A stretch of DNA of 64,000 nucleotides from Mycolicibacterium tusciae JS617 (GTDB taxonomy: Bacteria > Actinomycetota > Actinomycetes > Mycobacteriales > Mycobacteriaceae), in contig NZ_KI912270.1 of assembly GCF_000243415.2 (NCBI RefSeq), forward strand, positions 4,712,903 to 4,776,902, read 5' to 3'. This document shows, piece by piece, positions 1 to 7,650 of this stretch. Made by a program: the position numbers and the translations under genes. Numbering within the stretch: position 1 is the first letter of the stretch; every line of letters starts with the position of its first letter. The notes under the pieces were generated by a model. That model ran no database searches. It had not been told where the DNA came from and was given only the letters and a program-made list of their open reading frames with translations.

Positions 1-288
1 CACCGCCGCACTCGCATCAGCAGGCGCCGGCCACGGTGGCATCGTTTCGGCGCCCACGGCCACGGTGGCCGGTGGACTCTGCAGGCTCGCCGATTCCGTG
101 TCCGGTGTGGGCTGTCCGGGCGATTTCATGATGCTGACAATCACGATCACCACAATGGGAGCTACGAACACAACACCCGCGGCGAGCCACAGCCAGCCGC
201 TGCGTCGGCTCGACTGCGCACGCGCGATGGCCTTGCGTCCATCTCGTGAAGACTTCACCGTCGTCCGGGGGCTTTTCCTCGCCGCCAT
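1..288 (-). CDS. Membrane-anchored protein, N-terminal part (runs off the left edge)
   Basis: The minus-strand frame opens at ATG 288 and stays open to the window edge (96 codons). The N-terminus is strongly basic (MAARKSPRTTVKSSRDGRK). One membrane segment follows at about residues 33-53 (WLWLAAGVVFVAPIVVIVIV), then a Ser/Thr/Pro linker and the start of an exported domain (MPPWPAPADAS). This is the layout of an uncleaved single-span protein with its domain outside the membrane. I recall mycobacterial proteins of this pattern whose exported domain is His-containing, but that domain lies outside the window. A 17-bp candidate BlaI operator lies about 43 bp upstream. Function unknown. Confidence 0.6.
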   Translation of the reverse strand, partial: MAARKSPRTTVKSSRDGRKAIARAQSSRRSGWLWLAAGVVFVAPIVVIVIVSIMKSPGQPTPDTESASLQSPPATVAVGAETMPPWPAPADASAAV

Positions 289-330
289 GAACACGCTCCG
301 TTCGTCTGCAGACACGCCGTCATATGTAGC

Positions 331-347
331 TGCTGCGTAGTTTAGTA
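331..347. promoter_or_regulatory. Candidate BlaI-type operator (imperfect)
   Basis: TGCTGC-gtagt-TTAGTA matches the 17-bp TAC-N11-GTA pattern except for the first triplet (TGC). It lies just upstream of the minus-strand membrane protein starting at 288. Confidence 0.4.
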
Positions 348-423
348 GCTAGTCCCGGCCTAGTTGTTCTTCGCAGGACGCGTCAAGAGGGCAGCATCCA
401 GGCCGGTAACGAATCCGGCAATC

Positions 424-597
424 TCAGATGTGGTGCTGTCGCTGCGACTTCAGCTGGTCGACCTCTGCCCGCAGCCGAGTCATTTCCTCACGCTCCGGCA
501 TGTCGGTCCCGTGACTGGGCCGCATCATCAGAAACATCATCGCGCCCATACCAACCGGACAGGCCAGCGCGGCGGCCGCCAAGAGTAGCTGCTCCAT
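424..597 (-). CDS. Small single-span membrane protein
   Basis: A 57-aa protein. ATG 597 was chosen because GGGAG sits about 7 bp upstream; the frame extends to 669, but that part lacks a ribosome site and covers the operator. Residues 1-24 form one Met-rich hydrophobic segment (MEQLLLAAAALACPVGMGAM). They are followed by a short hydrophilic tail with a Glu/Arg-rich helix and a His pair at the end (QRQHHI). Met and His content would suit a metal-related role, but no family is recognised. It is divergent from the tlpA-ccdA pair and shares the operator at 661-677. Confidence 0.6.
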   Translation of the reverse strand: MEQLLLAAAALACPVGMGAMMFLMMRPSHGTDMPEREEMTRLRAEVDQLKSQRQHHI

Positions 598-660
598 TCG
601 GGACTCCCTTCGGCGCGTAGGACCCTGCGCGCCGTCGTGCGCACGCGTGGGCCTACGATC

Positions 661-677
661 TACGTACACGCATAGTA
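661..677. promoter_or_regulatory. Candidate BlaI-type operator
   Basis: TACGTA-cacgc-ATAGTA, extended to TCTAC...GTAGA. It lies in the 114-bp divergent region between the small membrane protein (597, minus) and the TlpA-like lipoprotein (712, plus), so it could control both. Confidence 0.6.
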
Positions 678-711
678 GACCCGATGGAAATCCATCACCA
701 GTGGAGAACCG

Positions 712-1299
712 ATGCCCAATCGCCTGCGTGCACTCGCGGTGTGCGCCATCGCGGCCCTCATCGCGGTGGGATGTGCCACTGGACGCGATGCCGTCGCACA
801 GGGCGGCACATTTGAGTTCGTGTCACCCGGGGGCAAGACCGACCTCTTCTACGATCCACCGCAGATCCGAGGCAGCATCGGCGACCTCACGGGTCCCGCG
901 CTGATGGACGATCGACCGATCGATCTATCCGATTTCGCCGGCAAGGTGGTCGTGATCAACATCTGGGGGTCCTGGTGCGCACCGTGTCGCACCGAAACTC
1001 CTGAACTCGAGAAGGTCTTCGATGAGACAGAACCCCTCGGCGTTGCATTCTTGGGCATCGATGTGCGTGACGATCGTTCTGCCGCCAAGGATTTCGTCAC
1101 CGACCGCAATGTAAGCTACCCGTCGATCTTCGACCCTGCGATGCGCAGCTTGATCGCCCTGGGCAAGGGCTATCCCACCAGCGTCGTGCCCACCACGCTG
1201 GTGCTCGACCGCAAACACCGGGTCGCTGCCGTCTTCTTGAGGGCACTGCTGGCCGAGGATCTGCGGCCGGTCGTGCAGCGGATCGCGGCAGAGCCGTGA
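712..1299 (+). CDS. TlpA/ResA-type thioredoxin-like lipoprotein
   Basis: A 195-aa extracytoplasmic thiol-disulfide protein. Residues 1-20 are a signal sequence ending in a lipobox-like IAVGC, so Cys21 is probably lipidated. The thioredoxin fold carries WCAPC (Cys89 and Cys92) and a later cis-Pro region (VVPTTLVLD). Proteins of this family reduce apocytochrome c or other exported thiols using electrons passed across the membrane by CcdA. The gene overlaps ccdA by four bases (stop inside GTGA), so the two are translationally coupled. This mirrors the chromosomal Rv0526-Rv0527 order. ATG 712 has GGAGA upstream and the operator at 661-677 about 35 bp before it. Confidence 0.9.
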   Translation: MPNRLRALAVCAIAALIAVGCATGRDAVAQGGTFEFVSPGGKTDLFYDPPQIRGSIGDLTGPALMDDRPIDLSDFAGKVVVINIWGSWCAPCRTETPELEKVFDETEPLGVAFLGIDVRDDRSAAKDFVTDRNVSYPSIFDPAMRSLIALGKGYPTSVVPTTLVLDRKHRVAAVFLRALLAEDLRPVVQRIAAEP

Positions 1300-2090
1300 G
1301 CGCACATGCCCAGGGCATCGGTGACGCTTTCGGCGCGGCGGCGGCGTCTGGGCCGTTGGTGCTCGGGCTGGGCGCGGCCGCGCTGGCCGGCACCGTGTCG
1401 TTCGCCTCTCCGTGTTGCATCCCCTTGGTGCCCGGCTATCTGTCCTACCTCGCCGGCGCCGCAGGGGCGAACGGCTCACCAGATGAGCCGCCGACAGCGC
1501 GGGATTCGTGGCGTGCAGCCGGTGCTGCCCTCCTGTTTGTCGCCGGGTTCACCGTCGTGTTTGTTGCAGCGACGGCGTCAGTGTTCGGATTGATCGGCGC
1601 ACTGGCACTCAACAGCAATCTGCTGCAGCAGATCGGCGGCGTACTCACCACCGTCATGGGCCTGGTATTCATCGGGTTCATCCCAATGCTGCAGCGCGAC
1701 ATCAGGTTTCACCCACGTCGGGTGACCGGCATTGTGGGAGCACCGTTGCTCGGCGCGACATTCGGGCTCGGCTGGACGCCCTGCTTGGGACCCACGCTGG
1801 CCGGCGTCCTCTCCGTTGCCGCCGGCACGCAAGGGATAACCGCGGCACGCGGTGTGCTACTCATCGTCGCTTACTGCCTCGGCCTTGGCGTGCCATTTGT
1901 CCTGCTGGCGCTGGGCACGAGCGCGATGCAGCGCTGGTTGGGGTGGCTCCGGCGCAACACCCGGCGCATACAAATTGCCGGCGGAATCATGCTGATCGCC
2001 GTTGGTGTCGCATTGGTCACCGGAGAATGGGCCGTTTTCGTCGGCTGGATCCGCGACCAATTCGTGACCACCACCGTCCTGCCGATATGA
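1296..2090 (+). CDS. ccdA: Cytochrome c biogenesis protein CcdA (DsbD family)
   Basis: A 264-aa polytopic membrane protein starting at GTG 1296 inside the end of the TlpA gene. It has six or more hydrophobic segments. The two conserved membrane cysteines are visible in [18 protein letters not shown] near residue 40 and in [14 protein letters not shown] near residue 155. CcdA moves reducing equivalents from cytoplasmic thioredoxin to exported thioredoxin-like partners, here presumably the coupled TlpA protein. ResB and CcsA, the usual neighbours, are not adjacent; a CcsB-like gene lies at 23.8 kb. The C-terminal third is repeated as a decayed copy at 2819-3119. Confidence 0.92.
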   Translation: MSAHAQGIGDAFGAAAASGPLVLGLGAAALAGTVSFASPCCIPLVPGYLSYLAGAAGANGSPDEPPTARDSWRAAGAALLFVAGFTVVFVAATASVFGLIGALALNSNLLQQIGGVLTTVMGLVFIGFIPMLQRDIRFHPRRVTGIVGAPLLGATFGLGWTPCLGPTLAGVLSVAAGTQGITAARGVLLIVAYCLGLGVPFVLLALGTSAMQRWLGWLRRNTRRIQIAGGIMLIAVGVALVTGEWAVFVGWIRDQFVTTTVLPI

Positions 2091-2305
2091 GGGCCATTTC
2101 GCCGACCAGCGGCGGCCAGCCCGGACGGGATCAGCATCGCCCGTGCCGAAGATTCTCCACGAGGTATTTTTCGAGTGGCGCGCATGACCGCGCCGGACGC
2201 GCGGAGTCGGATCCGTACGCGAGTGTCTATTGTGACGGGCGTTCAATAGGCTCGTCGTGTCCGATCGCACGGCGGCTGCGACGACTGCAATATCACTAGG
2301 ACTGC

Positions 2306-2713
2306 TCAGTTGACGGCCGCCGGGTGGCGCAAGTGCGCCCGCGCCGCGATCTCGTCTTCATCCAGGAACGTCATCATCGGCACCTCGGGCGCGCACAGCA
2401 TGAACACGACGAACTTGCTCGCGATGTCGGTGAGCAGGTTGGCCGCCTGGTAATGCACGACGTCAAAGCCCGGTTCCCAGAACGCCTCCCCGGCCTTCAC
2501 CGGATACGGCTCGTCGCCTTCGAGCTCGAAGAGGATCTCGCCTTCCAGCACGTAACCGAACACCGGACCGGAATGGCGGTGCGGGCCCGTGCCGGGGTCG
2601 CCAGGCGGGATCGTGACCGTGGCGACCATCGCGCACGAGTTCGCGGCTATCGTCGGATTCTGGTGCAGCAGAACGTCCAGTGTGTTGGTCGACGATGGTC
2701 CGATCGATGGCAT
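2306..2713 (-). CDS. Cupin-domain protein
   Basis: A 135-aa single-domain cupin. Motif 1 is visible as GPHRHSGPVFGYVLEGEILFE and motif 2 around GEAFWEPGFDVVHYQ, which together supply the His and Glu residues that normally bind a metal ion. No signal peptide is evident, so it is probably cytoplasmic. It is a clear paralogue of the cupin at 16728-17168 (shared GYVLEGEILFELEG and KAGEAFWEPG). The substrate cannot be inferred. It lies between ccdA and the decayed ccdA copy, on the opposite strand. Confidence 0.85.
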   Translation of the reverse strand: MPSIGPSSTNTLDVLLHQNPTIAANSCAMVATVTIPPGDPGTGPHRHSGPVFGYVLEGEILFELEGDEPYPVKAGEAFWEPGFDVVHYQAANLLTDIASKFVVFMLCAPEVPMMTFLDEDEIAARAHLRHPAAVN

Positions 2714-2818
2714 AAGCCCGACGTAAACGCTGTCACGTCAGCGAGCGCCGGTCCATTTCCATACGAAATCCGTGGGCCAATCAAACCGTAAGGCGTTGCA
2801 CGGCAGCGGATACGTATT

Positions 2819-3119
2819 TGATGTTGGGACTCGGGTGGACGCCCTGCTTGGGACCACGCTTGCAAGGCGTCACCGCGGCACGTGGGGTGCTGCTCATTGT
2901 CGCGTACTGCCTAGGCGCGTGCCATTCGTCATGGCGGCGCTGGGAACGAGCGCGATGCGGCGTTGGTTGAGATGGCGTGGCCGCAGCACCCGGCGCATCC
3001 AGATTGCCGGTGGCATCATGCTGATCGCCGTGGGTATCGCCCGGCTCACGGGAGAGTCGGCCGATTTTGTCGGCTTGATCCTCGATCAACTCGTGACGAC
3101 GACCGTACTGCCGGTATGA
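2819..3119 (+). pseudogene. Decayed C-terminal fragment of a second ccdA
   Basis: The last 55 codons read [20 protein letters not shown]... through VTTTVLPV, almost the same as the C-terminus of the intact CcdA ending at 2090. Upstream, the matching [10 protein letters not shown] and [15 protein letters not shown] segments are in another frame, and part of the membrane segment between them is missing. The N-terminal two thirds are absent. This is a truncated, frameshifted duplicate rather than a functional gene. The open frame from 2772 contains it but has no plausible N-terminus. Confidence 0.85.
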
Positions 3120-3175
3120 GAGCAGTTCCAGACGAGCGAGCTGACCGAACTGGATCAGCATCTCCCTTGCATTAA

Positions 3176-3190
3176 ATACCCACGGGGTAC
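3176..3190. promoter_or_regulatory. Decayed CsoR-type palindrome
   Basis: ATACCC-ACG-GGGTAC. It resembles the ATACCC-N5-GGGTAT boxes at 5459, 5493, 9731 and 54659, but the spacer is two bases shorter and one arm has a mismatch. It lies upstream of the nuo remnant, so it may be non-functional. Confidence 0.4.
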
Positions 3191-3251
3191 GTTTAGAGGG
3201 CGCGCATAAATTTCAGTCCGCGTCACAGCGCGGAGATTGCGACCGCGGGAG

Positions 3252-3595
3252 GTGCGTGTGTACGCCGGGTTGATGTGGACCTTGCTGGTCACCGTCGTCG
3301 GCGTTTGCGAGTGCCTATGGTGCGCACCGACTTACGGCGCTGTCTTCTAGGCCGCTGATCTCGCTGCCCTTCCAATCGGGATGGGCGCCCGAGGAGCACG
3401 CGTTATCACGTCCGCTGGTACCTGGCTACCCTAGTGTTCCTGGCGTTCGACGTCGAAATGCTGTTCATGTATCCCTGGGCGGTCGTCGTCGTCGAGATGG
3501 GCGCCACCGCGGTCATCGAGATGTTTCTGTTTCTGCTCGCGCTGCTCGTTGCGGTCGCCTGGGCGTGGCGAGAGGGTGCGCTGCGGTGGACCTGA
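3252..3595 (+). pseudogene. NADH-quinone oxidoreductase subunit A (nuoA) remnant
   Basis: NuoA-like segments are readable in successive frames. MWTLLVTVVGV follows GTG 3252, then YGAHRLTALSSRPLISLPF and QSGWAPEEHA. After another frame change come VRWYLATLVFLAFDVEMLFM and YPWAVVVVEMGA, the signature NuoA stretch with the acidic FDVE. At least two frameshifts (about 3310 and 3405) break it. The last segment ends at TGA 3593-3595 and overlaps the next start (GTG 3586), as in intact nuo operons. NuoA is a membrane subunit of complex I and would not function in this state. Confidence 0.75.
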
Positions 3596-3894
3596 ATCGA
3601 TGGCTTGCCAGGTACGCTGCCCGGCGCCCGCACGTGTTTATCGCCGAGCTGCCAGGCAATTGGGCTCTTCGCGCCGCAACACAGAACCTGATCGCTGCGC
3701 GCGGATGGCGGCACGCCGTCTCACCGGCCGACGCCGACGTGTTGGCGGTCTGTGGAACCGCGGCCGACGATGAGTTCGACGACCTCATCGATCGCCTCTG
3801 GGACCAGCTGCCAGGCCCGCGCGCCCGGGTCGACATCGGAGATCTGTCGGCGACGCGCTCCAGGGCGCCAACGCCACGGCGGCGACGTTCCTGA
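3586..3894 (+). pseudogene. NuoB-like subunit, C-terminally truncated by a deletion
   Basis: From GTG 3586 the protein begins VDLNRWLARYAARRPHVFIA. It continues through DADVLAVCGTAADDEF and RLWDQLPGPRARVDIGDL, which resembles the DVLVVAGTV and LYDQMPEPR region of NuoB-type subunits. The cysteine residues that hold cluster N2 are mostly absent. The protein-like sequence stops near 3850; what follows is an out-of-frame reading of nuoN sequence ending at 3894. I infer an internal deletion that joined this gene to the middle of nuoN. The family assignment is moderate because the match is partial. Confidence 0.6.
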
Positions 3895-4577
3895 CCACCG
3901 TGCCCAAAATCGGAGCCCTGGTGGCGCTGTATCGCCTCACCACTGCGCTGCCCGACACCCTGGCGTGGCCGGTATTGATCGCCGTATTTGGTGTCGCCAG
4001 CATGACTTTGGGGAACCTGGCCGCCTATTGGCAACAGGACCCGCGCCGGCTGCTGGGGTGGTCCACGGTCAGCCAGGTCGGCTATCTTCTCGTGCCGATC
4101 ACCGTCGCCGGGAGCAGCGAGTTGGCTTTGCCCTCGCTGCTGTTTTACCTGGGCGGCTGTACCGTCACCAACATCGCGGCGTTCGCAGTGACCGCGGCGC
4201 TGCCGGGACGCCGCGATCTCGATTCCTATCGCGGCTTGGCCCGAACCCGCCCGTGGCTGGCCGGCGCGCTGGTCGTGGCGCTACTCGGTCTGGTGGGCAC
4301 CCCACCGACGGCGGTGTTCATCGGCAAGGTGACCACCGCCGCCGCGGCCTGGGACGGCCAGTATGCGTGGCTGGCCGTCGTGGTGTTCGTCAACACACTG
4401 GTCAGCCTGTTCTACTACCTGCGCTGGATCATCCCTGCCTTCGCGCGCCCCGACGCGGCCGGGGATGCCGACCAAACGGCGGCCCAGCATTGGCCCGCCC
4501 GCGCCGCAATCTTGGCCGCCGCGCTCAGCCTTCTTCTAGGCATCATCGCCGGGCCGGTTTGGCAGCTAGTCACCTGA
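3852..4577 (+). pseudogene. NuoN (proton-pumping subunit) C-terminal half
   Basis: From 3852 the frame reads DALQGANATAATFLTTVPKI, a typical NuoN/MrpD-family loop. The rest of the antiporter-like half follows, with many membrane segments (GNLAAYWQQDPRRLLGWSTV, GLVGTPPTAVFIGK) and a stop at 4577. The N-terminal half, including the first catalytic membrane residues, is missing. A GTG at 3900 could start a 225-aa protein, but such a fragment would not be a working subunit. The junction with the NuoB-like gene near 3850 points to a deletion of the intervening subunit genes. Confidence 0.8.
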
Positions 4578-4677
4578 GCCACATCGTCATCGATGCAGGT
4601 TTCGCGCAGCGATACGACCGGACAGTGTCCCGGAAGTCATTGCAGGACAAGGACAACACAGCCCATGTGACGAGCCA

Positions 4678-5259
4678 CTACATGGTGCCTGTGCAGTCGG
4701 GACAGTCGTCCATTGCCATCGGCATCGGCCTCTCCATGGGCATGGGCATCGGCATTTGCATCGGCATCATCATGTTGCCGTTGCAGCACCACATCATCGC
4801 CGGCATCGACCCGCCATTGGTGTAGATGACCGCCATCGGATCGGCACCCGTCACATCGAAATAGACCTTGCCGGTCGAAGTCTGGCCTTGGCTGATGGTT
4901 GCGCCGGCAATGGAGCTGGGACTCGCCACCTGCCACAACACCTGATAGCGCTCACCGGAAGCCGACACCGCATACACGTTGGGAATCATCGGTGTCACAG
5001 CGCCCGTCAACGCCTCCACCGAGGCTGTGGCCTCCCACAGTCGACCGGCCAATAGATAGCCGGGCGCCGTGTCGGCACTCGCGCGCAGGTCACTGACCGA
5101 CCACTGCTGTACCACCGCACCACCGGCATCCGTCAACTGTTGCGGCGATCCGAACCGATGAGGGCAACTTCCAGAGGCCGCGGTCGCCGTCGGCATACCG
5201 ACGCCTACCGCCACCAGCATCGCCGCCCCGGCGACAAAGATCCTTGCCAATCTGCGCAC
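4678..5259 (-). CDS. MPT63-like (DUF1942) secreted protein with a Met/Cys-rich tail
   Basis: A 193-aa protein with GTG start at 5259 and AAAGGA about 9 bp upstream. Residues 1-27 are a cleavable signal peptide (through TATAA). Residues 45-150 match the MPT63/DUF1942 immunoglobulin-like domain: QWSVSDLRAS, YLLAGRLWEATAS, YQVLWQVASP and TGKVYFDVTG. Unlike MPT63, it adds about 45 residues dominated by Met with Cys pairs (MMWCCNGNMMMPMQMPMPMP, ending DDCPDCTGTM). Met-rich runs of this kind are known Cu(I) ligands in exported copper proteins. It sits next to copZ and divergent from two CsoR-type boxes. A periplasmic or secreted copper-binding role is inferred. Confidence 0.85.
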   Translation of the reverse strand: MRRLARIFVAGAAMLVAVGVGMPTATAASGSCPHRFGSPQQLTDAGGAVVQQWSVSDLRASADTAPGYLLAGRLWEATASVEALTGAVTPMIPNVYAVSASGERYQVLWQVASPSSIAGATISQGQTSTGKVYFDVTGADPMAVIYTNGGSMPAMMWCCNGNMMMPMQMPMPMPMERPMPMAMDDCPDCTGTM

Positions 5260-5458
5260 GAATGTCGTCCTTTCAGCATGTGAAACCGCGGTCAGTCCGC
5301 GCCGCCCGCCATCCTATCTACGTACCCACGCCGTAGAACAATAGGCCCGGAGATGACCGGCGCTCGCGGTGCGAGCCTCCACATGGCGTTGCCAACCCCA
5401 TTCCAGCGCACATCCGTTCCTGGCTGCGGCGAAGACGCGAATGACCGACACTGGCGGA

Positions 5459-5475
5459 ATACCCACGGGGGGTAT
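5459..5475. promoter_or_regulatory. CsoR-type operator, site 1
   Basis: ATACCC-acggg-GGGTAT, a perfect inverted repeat with 6-bp arms and a 5-bp spacer. It has the TACCC...GGGTA form known for CsoR operators and lies between the MPT63-like gene and copZ. Confidence 0.7.
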
Positions 5476-5492
5476 ATTGTCCTTTTGTGTGG

Positions 5493-5509
5493 ATACCCCA
5501 CCGGGGTAT
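5493..5509. promoter_or_regulatory. CsoR-type operator, site 2
   Basis: ATACCC-caccg-GGGTAT has the same 6-5-6 geometry, 34 bp after site 1, and is followed immediately by AAAGGAG. Two sites in one promoter suggest tight copper control of the copZ unit. Confidence 0.7.
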
Positions 5510-5519
5510 GAAAGGAGCC

Positions 5520-5564
5520 ATGTCATGTGCGCAAGCAGGTGACCGTCGGTTGGCGCCTTCGTGA
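5520..5564 (+). CDS. Possible 14-aa leader peptide
   Basis: ATG 5520 follows AAAGGAG by about 3 bp and reads MSCAQAGDRRLAPS then TGA. It lies between the second CsoR box and copZ. It may be a leader peptide containing one Cys or a chance frame; nothing else supports it. Confidence 0.25.
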   Translation: MSCAQAGDRRLAPS

Positions 5565-5624
5565 TGCGGCGAAAGGCGCTGCCGACACAGACATTGCCCA
5601 CAGCTAGCGAGGAAGGAATACATC

Positions 5625-5834
5625 ATGGCCACCAGCGAATACCAGGTGACAGGCAGGACCTGCGGGCACTGCGAGATGTCGGTGCGCGAGGAAGTCGGTG
5701 GGATCGACGGTGTCGAGCAGGTCGACGTCAGCGCGGCGACCGGCAAGCTGGTCGTCACCAGCACCGAGCCGATCGACGACGCGGCTGTACTCGCCGCGGT
5801 CGACGAAGCTGGCTATACCGCGGTGCCAGTCTGA
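5625..5834 (+). CDS. copZ: CopZ-type copper chaperone (heavy-metal-associated domain)
   Basis: A 69-aa single HMA domain (MATSEYQVTGRTCGHCEMSV). The metal-binding loop is TCGHC, with Cys13 and Cys16 and a His in place of the more usual variable residues; the usual Met of MxCxxC is replaced by Arg. The rest fits the ferredoxin-like beta-alpha-beta fold (EEVGGIDGVEQVDVSAATGK, VDEAGYTAVPV). It would carry Cu(I) in the cytosol to a CopA ATPase, whose gene is at 56 kb with a second chaperone. GAAGGAA lies 8 bp upstream. Two CsoR-type boxes precede it. Confidence 0.92.
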   Translation: MATSEYQVTGRTCGHCEMSVREEVGGIDGVEQVDVSAATGKLVVTSTEPIDDAAVLAAVDEAGYTAVPV

Positions 5835-5868
5835 TGACTTTCGCCGCTCAAGAGCCTTGAACAGCCAA

Positions 5869-5886
5869 ACCGCCACGTTTGGCGGT
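5869..5886 (+). terminator. Hairpin between copZ and the TRASH-domain gene
   Basis: ACCGCCA-cgtt-TGGCGGT, a perfect 7-bp stem with a 4-base loop, 35 bp after copZ. There is no T-run, so it may terminate weakly or stabilise the copZ transcript. Confidence 0.4.
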
Positions 5887-5930
5887 GATTGGCCGACGTG
5901 TGAGCCTAACCCGAAAGGACACTCTCAACC

Positions 5931-6176
5931 ATGACAAATCACGGCGCTGCCACCGGCACCAGCCATCACCACCACGAGCACGAGCATGACCACGACCCGG
6001 TGGACCCGGGCGTCGACGCGGCCGAGTGCCCGGTCATGCCCGGGCGGTTCGTGGCCAAGGCCAAAGCTGAAGCCAAGGGCTGGGTCCGCCAGTACGCCGG
6101 GCGCACCTACTGGCTGTGCTGTGCTGGATGCGTCCCTAAGTTCGACGTCGACCCGGCGAAATACTTCGTTGGCTAA
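5931..6176 (+). CDS. Small TRASH/YHS-type metal-binding protein with His-rich N-terminus
   Basis: An 81-aa cytosolic protein. Residues 12-24 form a His/Glu/Asp cluster (HHHHEHEHDHD), a likely metal sink. The rest looks like a TRASH/YHS-like zinc-ribbon relative: CPVMPGRFVAKAKAEAKG, then the aromatic YAGRTYWLCCAGC pair and KFDVDPAKYF. Cys34, Cys63, Cys64 and Cys67 could bind Cu(I) or Zn. It lies 97 bp after copZ in the same direction, within the CsoR-type block. A role in copper buffering or transfer is inferred from context. A strong hairpin follows it. Confidence 0.8.
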   Translation: MTNHGAATGTSHHHHEHEHDHDPVDPGVDAAECPVMPGRFVAKAKAEAKGWVRQYAGRTYWLCCAGCVPKFDVDPAKYFVG

Positions 6177-6184
6177 CCCTTCAT

Positions 6185-6243
6185 CGGCGATGGGTGGTGT
6201 GGCGCCCGGCGCAGATGCACGCGGCGGGCATCACCCATCGCCG
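6185..6243 (+). terminator. Strong hairpin after the TRASH-domain gene
   Basis: CGGCGATGGGTG (6185-6196) pairs perfectly with CACCCATCGCCG (6232-6243), a 12-bp stem with a 35-base inner region that can itself fold. It lacks a T-tail, as is common in actinobacteria, and probably ends the copZ transcript. Confidence 0.65.
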
Positions 6244-6353
6244 CATTTCGCGCGACAATATCTGTGAACTACATCGCAACAGGAGTCCGCTGGGATACGC
6301 GTAGGCCTGCTGTCCCGGGTGTCAATCCCGGGTGCACCATCTGGGAGGAACAA

Positions 6354-6679
6354 ATGCCCACATCAGCAACGAAACCCACACCCGCGCAGACGCCGCCGCG
6401 GCATGGCTACATGACGGATAAGGACCGGTACCTGGACCGTCTCAAGCGCATCGAGGGACAGGTCGCGGAGTGCACCGGATGGTCGCAGACGAGCAGTACT
6501 GCATCGACATCCTCACCCAAGTCAGTGCGCTGACTCGGGCACTGCAAGCGGTGGCGCTCGGTCTGCTCGACGATCACCTCAAACACTGCGTACTGGACGC
6601 CGCGCACGCCGGGGGCGATGACGCCGACACTAAGATCAAAGAGGCCACCGACGCCATCAATCGCCTGGTGCGCTCGTGA
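6354..6679 (+). pseudogene. csoR: CsoR copper-sensing repressor, frameshifted
   Basis: ATG 6354 with GGGAGG upstream reads through YLDRLKRIEGQVA. A one-base deletion near 6460-6464 (GTCGCGG where GTCCGCGG is expected) moves the rest to another frame: HRMVADEQYCIDILTQVSAL, LLDDHLKHCVLDAA, ending at 6679. Restoring the base gives a normal CsoR of about 108 residues that keeps the Cys-His-Cys Cu(I) ligands (YC, DDH, KHC). The span of 326 nt is one short of a codon multiple. CsoR releases its TACCC...GGGTA operators when it binds Cu(I). If the indel is real, the local boxes depend on another CsoR. Confidence 0.85.
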
Positions 6680-6693
6680 GTCGCGGGACGCGG

Positions 6694-7100
6694 TCAGCCC
6701 AGTGACGTCAGCAGCTGTCGGCAGGCTTGCTCACAACGCCGGCAGGACTCCGCGCAAATGCGGCAGTGCTCATGGTGACCGGCGTGGCGGTCACACTCGT
6801 CCCCGCAGGAGCGACATGCCGTGGCACACGCCTCCAGACCACGCGGGTCAGATTGGCGTCATAACCGGTATGGCGGGACAGCACCTACCCGGTCGCCGCG
6901 CACACATCGGCACAGTCGAGGTTGGTGCGCACACAGGTGGTGAGCTGCTGCACGGAGTCTTCACTGAGGCAGGCGTCGGCGCAGGCGGTACACGCTTGCG
7001 CGCACTCCAGACACGCCTCGATACAGGACGCCAACGCGGCGCGGTCGATACCACCCAGGTCTTGCGGATAAGTTTCAAGCATCTTGCTCGCCGTGCTCAT
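6694..7100 (-). pseudogene. DUF326 four-helix Cys-rich copper protein, broken
   Basis: ATG 7100 (GGAGG 5 bp upstream) reads MSTASKMLETYPQDLGGIDR and then a dense Cys ladder (CIEACLECAQACTACADACL). After CAATG there is an in-frame TAG, then [14 protein letters not shown] one-base loss near 6838 shifts the end into another frame ([40 protein letters not shown], stop 6694-6696). The repaired protein would be about 135 aa with some 20 Cys in CxxxC spacing, like the DUF326/Csp four-helix bundles that store Cu(I). Both lesions would have to be corrected for function. Confidence 0.8.
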
Positions 7101-7309
7101 GCGGTCCTCCGTCTCCGGAACGGGTATGACAGTGGGTCGCACGGTCGACCGGCCGCATACCCACTGATCTATGGTCTAGCACCGTAGATCGATGCTGAGA
7201 GGAAGTGTGGCGGTTTGGTTGATGAGCCGTCGCCACTGCCCCGCAGACCAGTCACGTCAAGCGTGCGGACGAATCGATTAGCATCTCTGTACCAGAACAG
7301 TAGATCTGG

Positions 7310-7564
7310 ATGCGGGGCGTCAACGCCGCAGCCCGAACGAGTCCAGCCGAATGGGGGGACGTGGGAAAGCTCCAAGCCATCGACCGCCAACTCGAACTGC
7401 TTAGCGCGGTCAGCGAGTCCATTCGCCGGCTCGGTGGCCACCCCGACACCTCCTTGATCGATGAGCTTCTCGATGAACGCTGGGAATGCCAGTGGCAGCT
7501 ACGCGACGTGCCGGCCACGGTGAGAACGGACCACGCTGCTGCAGCCTTACGTGACGCCGGTTGA
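7310..7564 (+). CDS. Hypothetical small protein
   Basis: The frame gives 84 aa from ATG 7310; a GTG at about 7362 would give a 67-aa form starting VGKLQAIDRQLELLSAV. The core is hydrophilic and mostly helical, with heptad-like Leu spacing (LQAIDRQLELLSAVSESIRR) and a second helix (SLIDELLDERWECQWQL). It resembles a short coiled-coil or helical-hairpin protein. No signal peptide or known motif is seen. It lies between the DUF326 remnant and the rhodanese gene, converging on the latter. Confidence 0.4.
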   Translation: MRGVNAAARTSPAEWGDVGKLQAIDRQLELLSAVSESIRRLGGHPDTSLIDELLDERWECQWQLRDVPATVRTDHAAAALRDAG

Positions 7565-7650
7565 CCCATGTCGTGGGGGGCGTAGGCACGACTCAGACTT
7601 CCTGTCACGACGGGGCGCAGGCGGGCGTCGGATCGTCGAGCCGCAGATGG

